Below, piece by piece: positions 46,139 to 58,000 of a stretch of 64,000 bases of DNA; positions within the stretch are counted from its first letter, which is position 1, and the number at the start of each line of letters is the position of its first letter. Origin of the DNA: Scilla litardierei (taxonomy: Eukaryota; Streptophyta; Magnoliopsida; Asparagales; Asparagaceae); assembly GCA_030789695.1 (NCBI GenBank), contig CM061133.1:99033128-99097127 (forward strand). Reading direction: 5' to 3'. A program made the position numbers and the translations under genes. Below the pieces are notes generated by a model. The model was not told the origin of the DNA, did no database searches, and worked only from the letters and a program-made list of their open reading frames with translations.

Positions 46139-46810
46139 TGTAAGGACCCTGTCTATGGAGAAAACAATAGAAGGGGTGTTGAATAGTGTTTAAGCTTTAA
46201 AAAGACAGTTACACCAATTTAAATGCTAACCAACAATATAGTACGGAATTAAAATTGAACCCAAATAGAAACAAATGCAAATGCAAGGATGTTTCAAGGG
46301 TTCAGATTACCCAAGTCACTTCCCGACTTGTTCCCGGTAATCCTACGTCCCTTCTACCCGGATACCTCCGGATACTCAATTTAGAACCCTAATTTGAGGT
46401 TTCCTTAAAACCCACTTGTAGCAACCTACAAGTGAAATCGAAATATAATCGATTGACCTTGGCTCCCACAACTTGGGAGCAAGCAAACCGCTCTCACAAC
46501 CCCAGAGCAAATTCAAATAACAAAAGTTATGAAATATGAAAGCAACACTTACAATCACCTATGCCTTGAAGTAGAACTTAAAGGAGAAGTGTCTTGTGTG
46601 TTGAAGAATCTCTTGGAAGAGAGGAGAAAGCCCTTTCTCTTGACTGCACCAAATGCCTAGAAGATAACTCTTTGGTTCTAGGTTGGAGAGCAAGAGATCA
46701 AAGATAGAAATTCTTAGGGCTTTGGATTTGAGAGCTTTAAACTTGAGAATGAAAGCTTGAGATGAAAACTTGGAAGAATTGGAAACCTCTCAATGTAACA
46801 GTAGAAGCCC

Positions 46811-46820
46811 CTTATATAGG
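46811..46820 (-). promoter_or_regulatory. TATA box of the copia B LTR
   Basis: CCTATATAAG on the minus strand, about 88 bp downstream of the last CAGTCGACTG in the LTR. Confidence 0.6.
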
Positions 46821-46905
46821 TTTCTCAAATCCACAAAATAGATTAGGCAAAAATCCTTTTGGAATCCGTGAGAAAAATCTCAACGGATTGAACCTAAACT
46901 GGCGA

Positions 46906-47554
46906 CAGTCGACTGTTGAGAAAACCACAGTCAACTATTGCACGGTCAGTAAGGGTAGGTGAGAATTTATAACGGTAACTTACCACATGGACAGTCGACT
47001 GATGAAGCAAAGACAGTCGACTGTTAAACTAACAGGCGACTGTAAGTTCTTCTACAGGCGATTGGCCGTAAGATGGGTAAGTTAAAGAATTCTGGAAAAC
47101 ATCTAGGATAACATGACAGACAACTGATGAGGATAAAACAATCTACTGTTAATCTGAACAGGCGACTGTAAACCTTATACAGACGATTGTCAAATACCCT
47201 GAGAATTTCCAGAGAGCAGAGTTAACAAATTGGCTCACAGACAGACGACTGTTGCAGCATACACAGTCGACTGATCCAATGGACAGTCGACTATATATTC
47301 AACATTAGTCGACTGGCTGTCAAAGACATATCAATAGATTTTGGGTAGATGACAGACATGCGAATGATTCACAAAAGACAGTCGACTGTCACTCAGACAG
47401 GCGACTGTAAATCGTTCATGAGTCGCCTGAGGGAAATAAGACAGGGAAGCCCAAATCTGGGTTGTAAAAGTTTATGCATAACCAGCGATTGTAGAACAAA
47501 ACACAGTCAACAGTTTTTGAGACAGGCGACTGTAAAGTGTTCATCAGTCGACTG
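46906..47554. repeat. Array of palindromic decamer CAGTCGACTG in the LTR
   Basis: Exact copies at 46906, 46992, 47014, 47264, 47379 and 47545. One-base variants include CAGTCGACTA at 47284 and TAGTCGACTG at 47306, and many CAGGCGACTG-type variants lie between. Each decamer is its own reverse complement. Confidence 0.9.
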
Positions 47555-47951
47555 TTATAAACAGTACAGACACAATCAAGAGAGAAATGAATTGGAGTCT
47601 AAGGACAATTGATCTAATGATGTCCTAAGACTGAAATGAGGATGTGTGTGTGCTCCATCAATGTTCTTCTTCTAAGCTACATACTAGAAGAGATAAAAGA
47701 AATTTACATTGACGAAATCTCTCTTCTATCCAACGTATGATCTTGAAGTCTTCATGGAGCTTCAATCACCATCCACGATCATCCAATCCATTTCATTTGC
47801 CTTCAATCAACTTTGAGTGTCATCCATTACAAGAAGATCTTCATAATAAGCTTAGGTAATGGATTAACTGTAAAATAGGGGATTAGTCACAAGTATTTAT
47901 GTTTGCTCATCATTAACACCAAGTAGGGAGAAGTCCAATACTCAACATTCT

Positions 47952-47965
47952 CCCCCCTTTTGATG
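47952..47965 (-). other. Polypurine tract of copia B
   Basis: On the minus strand AAAAGGGGGGAGAA abuts the LTR start at 47951. Confidence 0.85.
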
Positions 47966-48591
47966 ATGACAAACAAACATAAACAAAAAGATAAATAATT
48001 GTGCTTATGAAAACTTACTCCCTTACATAGATGCCAATCAAGTTAGTCAACAAAAATTTGGACATCTATATATCAATTGAAGCAAATAAGTAAGATATGA
48101 GTGAATTCAATTCATGAAATCTAGGAAATAAAAATCCTTATTCATTGTAATCTTACTCCCCCTGAATCTAAGGCAACTTCAATCTTAGATTCAAAGTGTT
48201 AGCACATACTTAGCACATTCATTATGAATCTTGTATGTTTATTTCTCTCTCCCTATGGCATTATCCAAAAAGGTGGGAGTAAATAACAACAACAATAATC
48301 GTGCTAAATAAGAACTAACAACAATCAATGAGTATGAAGATATAAAGAATCAAAACTCATAAAATCACATCAAATACTTATGTGAATAGAGGAATGGAAG
48401 TCCAATATCAACATTTTAGATATACGAAACAAAAATAGTTTCAAAAATGCATCATATCACAGATAGCATGAATAATCAAATATCAAGTCCAAATTGTCTC
48501 AAAATCACATTAGAAGAGAATATATCATTCATGGAGACAATATGATTATCAATTATACAAGGTGTGACACAAAAGGCGAAACAGCAAAGTC
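47966..48591 (-). other. copia B 3' non-coding region
   Basis: AT-rich. On the minus strand it contains the purine runs GGTGGGAGTAA and CAGGGGGAGTAAG, which are common near the 3' end of such elements. No coding frame is recognised. Confidence 0.55.
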
Positions 48592-48617
48592 ATATATATA
48601 TATATATATAAATATAA

Positions 48618-48683
<66 letters not shown>
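48592..48683. repeat. (TA)n/(AAATAT)n microsatellite at the LINE 3' junction
   Basis: About 90 bp of TATATA with a short AAATAT middle part, where the tail of the minus-strand LINE should lie. The tail and target duplication cannot be separated from the microsatellite. Confidence 0.85.
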
Positions 48684-48685
<2 letters not shown>

Positions 48686-48978
48686 AAAGTTAAAGTATAC
48701 TATAAATAACATCAAAATATACATAGGTGCAGGGTAGGAGAAGACATTTTAGGATGTGGAGAGGACACAAGCGTCTTCACACATCACTAATATATCCCCA
48801 TCCCACGCCTGGACCTCAACTAGTACAAAGAACCGAAGCATAGCATCCCAAAACAAAATAAGTATGGACCCAATATGCTCGCCAGTTGACAGGAACCGGC
48901 CATAGACGGGTGAGTGGCAGCCAAATGCAGTTGATGATTTACAGCGTCCCAATACATAGTGAACTGCATTCAAAGAGA
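48684..48978 (-). other. LINE 3' untranslated region
   Basis: About 295 bp between the natural ORF2 stop (48979-48981) and the TA-rich tail. The 79-codon open frame here on the minus strand is a shadow. Confidence 0.55.
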
Positions 48979-51347
48979 TCAGCCGCACCCCTTGATGTCC
49001 CAGTTTGACAGTATTTCTCTCTCCATCAGGTCCTTGGCATTCATGTTCCCCATCGCATAGCAGATGTCCATGGCTATGGCTTCAAACAGGCGGGTTTTGG
49101 GAACTGAAGAATCATCAAAAATACGCCTATTTCACTCGCGCCAGATGTGCCAAACGATGGCGCCAAGTACAGAATTTGCCAGGTAACTCACATCCGATTT
49201 CTTGACAAAATTTGCTAGGAAATAGTCTCCTACAGCAGGTAATTCTGGAGCAATATTGGCCAGAATTCCAAGCTTTAGTAGACTCCTCTTCAGGATGTAC
49301 AAGGAGTAGGCACATTCAAAGAATAGATGGGCGGAGGTCTCGACAAGATTATCATCACACAGCACGCACTGTGATTGGGTAGAAGGACACCACTTAAGCA
49401 AATGTTCTTTAGTTAAAAGCTTGTCTTGGAAGGCTCTAAGAAGAGTGATGGAATACTTTGGTATGTGTTTCTTATGCCAGACAATAGGATGATAGCAGAA
49501 CTTTGTACCTTGCCGTCGTACTCCATTCCAGGCGTCTTTAAATTGGAATTGATGTCCCATACTCCATTCCCATTTATCAGTACCTGGACGTAGAATATAT
49601 GGGAGAAGGATTGGCCGGATATGAAGGATGTTTGGATCGTTTATCCACGAAGTCCCATTCCAATATTCATTTACTAATTTGTCCCCATATCCTGGAGGAA
49701 TATTGTATAAATTCTTAAGAGGTCCGCACGGCAACCAGTTGTCATGCCAAAATAGGGTAGAACTTCCATCACACACCTTCCGACATATAAGCTTACTAGA
49801 ATTGTTCCTGGATTGAAGCAAGAATTTCCAAGTGCCTGATTGAGAGGGTTTCCCTTTTGCAGAATAAAAACGAGCAAGTTCCCCATAGCTCCTTCTCATA
49901 TGTTGCGCCCAAAGGCAATTACTTTTGAATACGCGCCAAGTCATTTTTACTCCAGCTGCCACATTTAAGTCCTTAAGTTGCTGTAGCCCAACTCCCCCCT
50001 CTTCCTTAGGAGTACAGACATCTTGCCACGCCCAACATTTGGAGGTACCCAAAATGAATTTCCTACACATTGCATTTATTGTTCGGAGGACCGTAGAAGG
50101 GATGCGATAAGCTTGCATCCAGAAATTAACCATACCGTAGATCACGGTTTTAACCAACTCAATTCTGCCAGAAATAGAAAGTAAAGAAGAAGTCCAACCT
50201 GCTAGGCGTTTCTGACATTTATCCACTAATCTGCTATACATTGAAGTCTTAGGATATTTAGTTGAAAGGGGAAGACCAAGATAGGTGGTGAAGGAGGAGG
50301 CTAGCTTAATGCCCAAAGAACCCGCCAGATCCAATTGATTCTTCGTACCCTTGCTGAATATAATAGAGCTCTTATCCCAATTAATTTGTAAGCCAGAAAA
50401 GTATGAAAAATCTTCCAACAAAGTTCTGATTCCATTAAGGGATCTAGCATTGCCCCTACAAAAAAACAATAAGTCATCTGCGAAAAGCAGATGGGAAATG
50501 GCACCCGATTGCTTCATAGGATGAATGGAGCGTGAAGCCATAGCACGATCAATGAGAATAGAGAAAGCCTCCATGACCATAACAAAAAGATAAGGAGATA
50601 GAGGGTCACCTTGGCGCAATCCCCTGTTGCTCCCAAAAAAACCATGGGGAGTGCCATTAATCATTACAGAAAAAGTGGGGGTAGAAATGCACTCCCTGAT
50701 CCATAGGACAAATTTTCTACTAAAGCCAAACTGAAGGAGAATGAAGTAAATGAACTCACGATTCACGCTATCAAAGGCCTCCTTCAAATCTAACTTAATG
50801 CAAGCCCGTGAGCCCATGGGATTGCTAAAGTCCTTGATCTGTTCGTGAGCTAGAAGGGCACTATCTGCAAGAAGCCTACCCTGGAGGAATGCAGCTTGAT
50901 TAGGTGAAATTAACTCATGTATAACAGCTTTGATTCTATTACATATCACCTTACTGATGGCTTTGCAAATCACATTGCAACAGGAAATTGGTCTGTAGTC
51001 TCCCAACCCACTGGCATTTGAGTTCTTAGGGACCAAAGTGAGAAAAGTGTGATTTATTTGCCTAAGCATGGACCCCTTACAAAAGAAGTATTTAATGGCC
51101 GCCGTGACTTCTCCGCCCACAGTACCCCAGTTCTGTTGATAAAAACTCCCATTGTATCCATCGGGCCCAGGAGATTTATTAGGATTCATTTGGAATATAG
51201 CCTCCTTGATTTCCTCTGAAGAGATTCTCCTATCCAACCAACCCACTGCTCCAGGAGTAAGCTTCCGTTTAGTAACCATCCTAGGAAAGACATTCCAGTA
51301 GTGATCCTGGGTATATAGATCTTTGTAGAAGATTGGGGCCGAAACCC
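48979..51347 (-). pseudogene. LINE ORF2, reverse transcriptase and zf-RVT part
   Basis: A 715-codon open stretch (49132-51279) carries non-LTR RT motifs in order: 'PGPDGYNGSFYQQNWG', 'RPISCCNVICKAISKVI', 'LDLKEAFDSVNREFI', 'GLRQGDPLSPYLFVMV' and the catalytic 'FADDLLFF'. The zf-RVT region follows, with 'FKDAWNGVRRQ', then 'PSTQSQCVLCDDNLVETSAH'. A TGA at 49129-49131, after 'WHIWRE', interrupts a frame that continues in register for about 50 codons to a stop at 48979. This suggests a single C-to-T change. A frameshift near 51280-51350 separates it from the endonuclease half. RT would prime on nicked target DNA in this family. Confidence 0.92.
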
Positions 51348-52118
51348 TTAGCTCATCAATAGAACTGTTCCTCTCCCCCCAGGACCAATGAGATGACCAA
51401 GGTTATTTCGCCCCTGCCGGGCCTTCATTGCTGTGTAGAAAAATTTTGTATTCCTATCTCCCAGTAGTAGCCAATCCTGACGACTCTTCTGCCGCAACAT
51501 CTCTTCCTCCAAGGACAAATGATCCATCAGTTGATGAGATAATTCACGTTCTATTTGCTGAATGTGAGGATTGGATTGAATATCAGAAGATGCCCTTACA
51601 GATTCTAGCATCTTGCGGCATTTATCTAAAGCCGAAACATGCTCCTTTCCCCAGATTTTCAATTCGGCCTTAAGCCTCTTCAATTTAGATACCACACAAT
51701 ACATAGGATCACCATATGAATATTGAGCCCAACTGCTATCAATGAGATCCTTGCAACCTGCCATCCGCAACCAGTGAGTGAAGAACTTGAAAGGCTTAGG
51801 TTCTGATAGTACCTTAGCATGGTACCTGATCAGCATCGGAGAGTGATCGCTGGTTACAGGGTCAAGATACTCCACATAAGCTTCAGGAAAATGAGATAGC
51901 CATTCCGTACTACATAGCACACGATCCAGCTGGGCAGCAATACGACCCCTTCCAACTCTATTGTTACACCAACTCCATCGATTCCTAACACTTTTGATAT
52001 CCAACAAAGCACAAGAGAAAATACAATGGTTGAAATCGTCTGTTACTCACGTGTCAATGTTCCTACAACCCAATTTATCAGCAGAGTAACGTACACAATT
52101 GAAGTCCCCCCCACAAGC
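51348..52118 (-). pseudogene. LINE ORF2, second part of the endonuclease and linker
   Basis: It continues from the insertion point with 'GGDFNCVRYSADKLG', the start of the second half of the AP-like endonuclease. After one stop near 52045 it reads 'VRNRWSWCNNRVGRGRIAAQ', 'LDRVLCSTEWLSHFPEAYVE' and 'TSDHSPMLIRY'. The DFN and SDH catalytic motifs are kept. The frame ends near 51348, where a frameshift leads into RT. Confidence 0.88.
52114..52118. repeat. Target-site duplication CAAGC (left)
   Basis: Matches 61267-61271. Confidence 0.95.
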
Positions 52119-52560
52119 TGTCACGCCCCGCTTCCCAAAAATGTGGAGGCGAAGCGTGAGAAGGTCCGCTCAGACTTGAAGCTACAAAGCTGCAAGTCCG
52201 ATAAGCGTCGATCAAATTTAAAACTGCAGGTCCTTGCAACGCGAACGTAACAAAGATAATAATAATGAAATGAGACAAAAGAAACATCTCAGAATATCCA
52301 TAAAATAAGTTTCCAACATCACAGAAAAACCACCAGGCTAAAAGAAAGAGACTAAAGGCCCAAACATGGCCAACAAAAGTACAAAGTACAAAACAACGGT
52401 GCTACGCACCAACAACTAACAAAAGGCCTAAAACAACATAAAGCTCAACAAAACTCAAAGCATAGTCACCGGTGTCCACCAAAATCCTCCTGGGCAATCA
52501 TGGACTCAGACTCAGCGTCAGCAAGACCTCACGTACTCAGCAACGGTCTCTGGCTCAGGT

Positions 52561-52600
52561 CTAACATGTGACACCCAAAAGAGCAAGGGGCACATGTCAG
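52561..52600 (-). other. Hairpin in the LTR 3' part
   Basis: On the minus strand CTGACATGTG (52600-52591) pairs with CACATGTTAG (52570-52561), 10 bp with one G-U pair. It starts with the same CTGAC as the equivalent hairpins at 17.1 and 40.5 kb. The second LTR has it at 58850-58889. Confidence 0.75.
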
Positions 52601-53116
52601 CAAGTCTACAAGAGACTTGTGCAAGGAAACTGAAAGTAAAGTGAACAACCTAGCAGTTCTAGTATTAATGCGATGACATAGCAGTTTAAAGTATGAGTGC
52701 AACAGGTAAAGTAAAGTAAAGTAAAGTACGAGCATGGCATGGCATTCACAAGACAAGTACAAGACAAGGAAAGTAAGCACCTCGTGCACAGAGATTCCGT
52801 CTTTTGGCTAGAGGGCTGATCAGGCCACTCCTAAGCTCAAGCGACCGTTTATCCCTACCCCTCCACGTGTGTCGAGCCAGGGCCTTACCCCCGAACACGG
52901 AATGCTCGCTTCTGGACCACGAGCCAGGAAGTGTGTAAACAAGTATGGCGTAGGGGTGCACCTAGCCGGACAAGTAGTACGAGGACAAGTATTGTAGCGT
53001 GTGCTACGATGCAACAATCAATGCATGGATGACATGGCATGACAAGTAGTAAAGCGTACAAGTAAGAAAAGTAAACGTGATAGTTTAGCATGCATGAATG
53101 ACAAGTTTAAGGGTTG

Positions 53117-53182
53117 GATCTAGCTTCGTTGTCAAGCTAGATCATTTAGGTGACGGATCTAGTTTCGTTGTCAAACTAGATC
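53117..53182. repeat. Twin hairpins with compensatory change
   Basis: GATCTAGCTT-CGTTGTC-AAGCTAGATC (53117-53143) is followed by GATCTAGTTT-CGTTGTC-AAACTAGATC (53156-53182). The loop is identical, the 10-bp stems are perfect, and one base pair differs by a paired C-G to T-A change. The other LTR repeats both (59406-59471). Confidence 0.9.
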
Positions 53183-54007
53183 AAGTAGGCGTCTAGCCAG
53201 CTATCATTTCACTGACTAGTCTCTTTTACGCTAAAAGCAAGGAAGTGGCCTAAAAACATGGCCCTACACAAGAGTTGGCAAGTTTCACTTGCCTGCAAGT
53301 ACGACATCTGAGCACACCGTCCAATGAGTCCAAAAATCACCATTATTCTACGTGCACAAGTCCACCGGCCTAAAGTCCATATTATTAATCTTCATTAGTG
53401 AATTTAAAACATTTAAAATACTTTGAAAATACTGATTTTAGTCTTGATTAGCATGCATTGGGTTGGGGGTCCTAGGGGTGCAAAGCGTTACCTCAACACG
53501 ACGCGAAAGCTACACCGGCGTCGGGTAGCGACGCCGGGGGTTGGAATAATAGAACGCGCTCCAAGTCCTGATTCCAATATAGTTTCCTCGCTGGAAAGTT
53601 CAGAGCATCAACCCGGGTGACGGTTCCAGATTCCAAAGCTAGCACGTGTGACGACGGGCTACGACGTGCGACGACGGGCTACGACGTGCGACGACGTTGT
53701 ACGCGACGGATCCTCGAAGAGCAAGCACCAAGGTGGGGCCCACAGCAGTCCTAGGGGCCTTTGGGGGACCCACAATAACTCTGGAGAACTTGGGGGGCCC
53801 ACGGTGGCAAGCGGTGCGACGGGTGCGGGGTTGCGACGATTGGCCATCGGTCGTACTCAGCCAATGCGGGAGGATGGCTCGGTCAGACACTAGGGGCGTG
53901 CTGTGCAGCGCTTGGGGTCGGTGCAGTGGTCGGGCTCTCGGTCGGTGCGGGACAGGCCATCGGTCAGACACGGGGGAAAGCGGGGCCGGGCGCTGCAGCG
54001 GTGCGCT

Positions 54008-54034
54008 GCAACGTTGCAACCGTTGCAACGTTGC
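54008..54034. repeat. 27-bp palindrome
   Basis: GCAACGTTGCAAC, one base, GTTGCAACGTTGC: 13-bp perfect arms that are themselves partly palindromic. Repeated in the other LTR at 60297-60323. Confidence 0.9.
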
Positions 54035-54977
54035 GGAGAGCGGCGATGGCGGGCGGGCGCCTCGGTCAGACACGGTGCGGAGCGGGAGCGTGAAGCGGGG
54101 CTTGCAGCGATGCGGGGAGCTGCGATGGCGGGCGAAAGCTCTCGGTCAGACCGAGAGCTCCCCTCGGTCGGTGCGGAAGAACGGAGCGGAGCGGCAGCAC
54201 GGGGTGCGGACGGGGCTTGGTGCGGAGCGGGCGACCGGTCGGAGCGGGGGAACGGAGCTGATTCCGTCGGTCGTGCGGCAGCCGTTCGTCGCAACGTTGC
54301 GACGAAACGTCGCAACGTCAAATTTGGGTTTTGGAAGAGGCTAGGGTTAATTTCTCATGAAAATAGGTCTTCCTAGGGGTTGCTTATATAGTATAGATGG
54401 GTTGACTTGGTCTAGGGCTAAATCTAATAGGATTAGAATATTAAAAAGATTTAAAATTTGAAATTCAATTACTCCAACTCATCCAAGGGTTTGACTTGGT
54501 CCAAATGAGCTGGAAATTGGCTCAAAAATTCCTTAAAACGTTTAAAACTCAAATAAATTTTATTTGGCCGAAATTAATTTAAAAATAAATTATTAAAAAT
54601 ATTATAAACCTTGTTAAAAATCTAAAAGTGGTCAAATAAACTCCAAAAATTATAAAATAAATATCGGGGTGATCGTGGTGACGAATGTGAGCTAACTAAG
54701 AAGACGGATCTCAAATTCGACGTCGGGCGACGAAACTAAAAATAGAAACGTCTCCCGTCAAGAGTGAGAATCGTCACGTCTCATCGAGTAAGATTAATTT
54801 GTGGGAAAACGACTCAAGAAACGTCGTTCCAAATTAGTGCCACTATTTAATACTCTCAGAGACGTTCACAACGGCATATCACACAAAAGTGTTCACAATC
54901 AAATAAAGTATAAAACAAACACGTGCACGGCCACAAGCACGTGCACGAACAACGTACGACGAAAAGTGGTCGTTACA

Positions 54978-54988
54978 TCCTCCCCAAC
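54978..54988 (-). other. Polypurine tract of the 52.1-kb element
   Basis: On the minus strand GTTGGGGAGGA abuts the 3' LTR start at 54977. Confidence 0.75.
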
Positions 54989-54995
54989 TTAGAAT

Positions 54996-55015
54996 AAAGT
55001 CCGTCCTCGGACTTT
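54996..55015 (-). other. AGGA-loop hairpin upstream of the polypurine tract
   Basis: On the minus strand AAAGTCCG, loop AGGA, CGGACTTT: a perfect 8-bp stem in the same position relative to the PPT as the hairpin at 20226-20245, with a different stem sequence. Confidence 0.85.
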
Positions 55016-58000
55016 CTAATATAGCTAGTCGCTCTAGTAACTACCCCATTCAAGTCATTATAATTTAAACCAGGTATAGTCATTACAAGTGCTTATATAT
55101 GCACTAGGTAGTCAAACATTAATACTACCAACACGTATACATATACATTCACGTACGTCATATACTTATACCTATTATAGCCAGTCAAACTCATACACGT
55201 ATTTCAATCATATATATAAGCATGCATCCCTTATATAACTACTACCTACCTAATCACAAAACAATATTTCAAGTACTCATATAAGGATAGTCTCACAAAC
55301 TACAATCATTGCTCTACGTATAGATAGCTACCTATGCACAAACATCAAGGGTATACTTCCCTCTAATATTTCCTAGTATTCATCCAACACCAACCACTTC
55401 AACACATGCAGTAATACCATACCATTATTAAGTCAAATTTTACTATATATATATATATATATATATTCACCACCACTATAGTTTCACAACATATAGTCAT
55501 TCATATGCATGCAAATAGTTCACCATATATTCACATCACGTACGGTCCTATAACTGTATTTACGACACGCCACATATATCATAGTCATCATTACCTATAA
55601 CTAAGCACATACTTACCCGTGCATGGTGCACACCCATACACGCTAACATTTCATTCATACCAATCACACCACAATATACATAGCACAACCACTCATCTAG
55701 TTTAGCTAGTACACATATGTTCACGTAACAAGTCCTTAGTAAATAACTATACCACAAGACAAACACCTATAACTATATACTGGCGTAGCGACCCACAATC
55801 ATGTGCGTAGCACAACCAGGCACAAACACTCCTATCACTATACATTCATCAAACATTGCTATATTCAAACTACAAACATACATTCAATATACTTAGAGTA
55901 TACCCACTCAAGCTTGAGTGAGACTCAATACACATATCAGGATATTCTATATACGTAGCACGGCATTCATACCTATACCAATATCACTCCAATATATATA
56001 TGTCTACCAATACAACCATATACATACCATAGTCAATCACACTTAATATTAGTCAGGCAATACTCACGTAGTTCAATCATTCTATATACCATAATAATAA
56101 TACAGACATTAGCACACGTATATTTATAATACACTCCTTCTTACATGCATACGTATACATCGTATAATCACACACATGTAACATATATATTCACACCATA
56201 GCCTACTACCTATAATTAGTATACTAACACATCCACACAAACATAATTAGGATGTGCAATAGTCGTGTATACCTCACGGTATGCACACATGCAACATCCC
56301 GCAAGGGCTAGCAATATCAATCAAAATTATAACCCTGCTACCTATATATATATCACCTATATACTCATGCAACGAAACATAACTACTTACATATAAGCAC
56401 ATATATATCTACCTACGAGCACATACTCACACGTACTGGTATATGGGTCACTCAATAGGCCTACTTACTAAACTATACATAAACTTATTATTATCACACC
56501 TAGAACACACATAGCTTTACAAATCATTTTATTTCAACCATTATAAGTATCTCTTACTTCATACACAACTTAGACATTTCAACGCTAACTCTTATATACA
56601 CAGGCATCCCTAGTATAGTATAGCTATCCACAAAAATCAATAATTACTAACACACCACAACTTCATAAGGGTCCAAGGGTCTACTAACAACTAAGAGTTG
56701 ACCAGACATTGAAGGACCCTAGGGCCTAAGCAATAAAGAGAGATCGAGGGCGAGACGAGGGAAGGATCGATAAGCACGAGTTCGGATAGGACGAATACGA
56801 GGAGACGGCTTGGTTGGACGAAACATTGACTCAAAGGTGAGGTTTAGGTTGAGGGAAAAAGGAGATGTAGTGATGCTTTATAGAGGGGGAAAAGAAATAG
56901 GGTAAATAGCATAAGCTAAAATACGCGGAGTTTGAAAACTGTTTGTACTTCAAAAGTTAAAATCCTCGCCTGTAAAGAAATATTTGGAGATCGATAAAAC
57001 GAGTTGTTCAAAATGAATTTGAGTCGAATATTCATAATAAAAGAAAATGGTCTATTTGTTTTAAAATTTTTAAAAGGAAGTAAAATCATTTACACGAATA
57101 TTAAGGACATGGTTTAGAAAATTCTTTCCGTCTGTAATTTAATATAATGTTGTCAAAAGTTTTGGAAAGTCGAAGAATGAAATCGAGTAGCGGAAGAATT
57201 TAAACTCATGTTAATGCTTTCAAAACTTTTAGGCTATGGAAAATTTAAAATGATCAATTTGAAACTACTTTTAGAGAACCAAGGTTTGCCAAAAATCAGA
57301 AACTGATTTACATAAGGTTCTTAATATACGAGCACACAAGTCTGGCACGGATAAAAATAGTTGAAAGTAGGTATGGTGCACGGAAAAATAATAATATTGA
57401 CTTAGTATAAGAATTATCGAAGTCGAATAGTAAGTCTTTAAAATCAAATCACGGAGGGTCTAAATCAGGAAGTGGTTATGAAAATAGTAATTTCAAAAAT
57501 CTGAAACAGGGAAAACGATGAGCAAAAACCAACCATTGCTGAAAGCTGAAATTCCATGTGTCTTGAAAAGTATATTAAAAGTAAACACGATGTGTTATTC
57601 GAATGGCATAAATAAGAAGGGAAATTATAAATCGAATTGAGCAAAATAAAAGTACGGTTCAGAATAAAATTAATATATGAAAGAACAACACACTTACACA
57701 AGTACGAAAAGCATAGACTGGGAAAATACTATAAACTAGCATTCAAAAATTCCTACAAACGTTTTTAAAAATTTAAATCAATGAAGAAGTATGAAGTATA
57801 AGTATATTAAAATTTTGAACAAGTTTAAACCTAGGGAAAGAGGAAATCGAAAGATACTTTTGGAAGATTCAAGATTGTAACGGAAAGGTTTGAAAATTGA
57901 CGACAATCGTCATGAGGCGGTCTCGTGAATCGAGGCAAGGAAATTGGTCGGATGATCAAAACATTCGTACGCCTAGGATATGAATCAGAAAAGTCTACGG

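Larger units (their letters stand above)
46139..47951 (-). repeat. 3' LTR of copia B, 1813 bp
   Basis: On the minus strand it starts TGTTGAGTATTGGAC at 47951 and ends CAGGGTCCTTACA at 46139. It contains an array of CAGTCGACTG palindromes (47554 down to 46906), then a TATA box (46811-46820). No second LTR is in the window to confirm the ends. Confidence 0.75.
52119..54977 (-). repeat. 3' LTR of the 52.1-kb element
   Basis: On the minus strand it runs from 54977 (TGTAACGACCACTTTTCG) to 52119 (GGGAAGCGGGGCGTGACA). A very GC-rich block at about 53640-54320 produces overlapping open frames of 140-215 codons on both strands. Twin hairpins lie at 53117-53182, a 27-bp palindrome at 54008-54034 and a hairpin at 52561-52600. 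Confidence 0.95.

Noticed and set aside
46906..47554. Possible CRISPR-like array because of regularly recurring CAGTCGACTG
   Set aside because: The context is a plant LTR, the unit is only 10 bp, spacing is irregular, spacers are not unique and no cas genes are present.
53639..54376. Overlapping open frames of 140-215 codons on both strands in the 52.1-kb LTR (repeated at 59928-60665)
   Set aside because: They lie in a GC-rich repeated block of the LTR, occur in most frames on both strands, and show no domain or codon pattern. They arise from low stop-codon density in GC-rich DNA.
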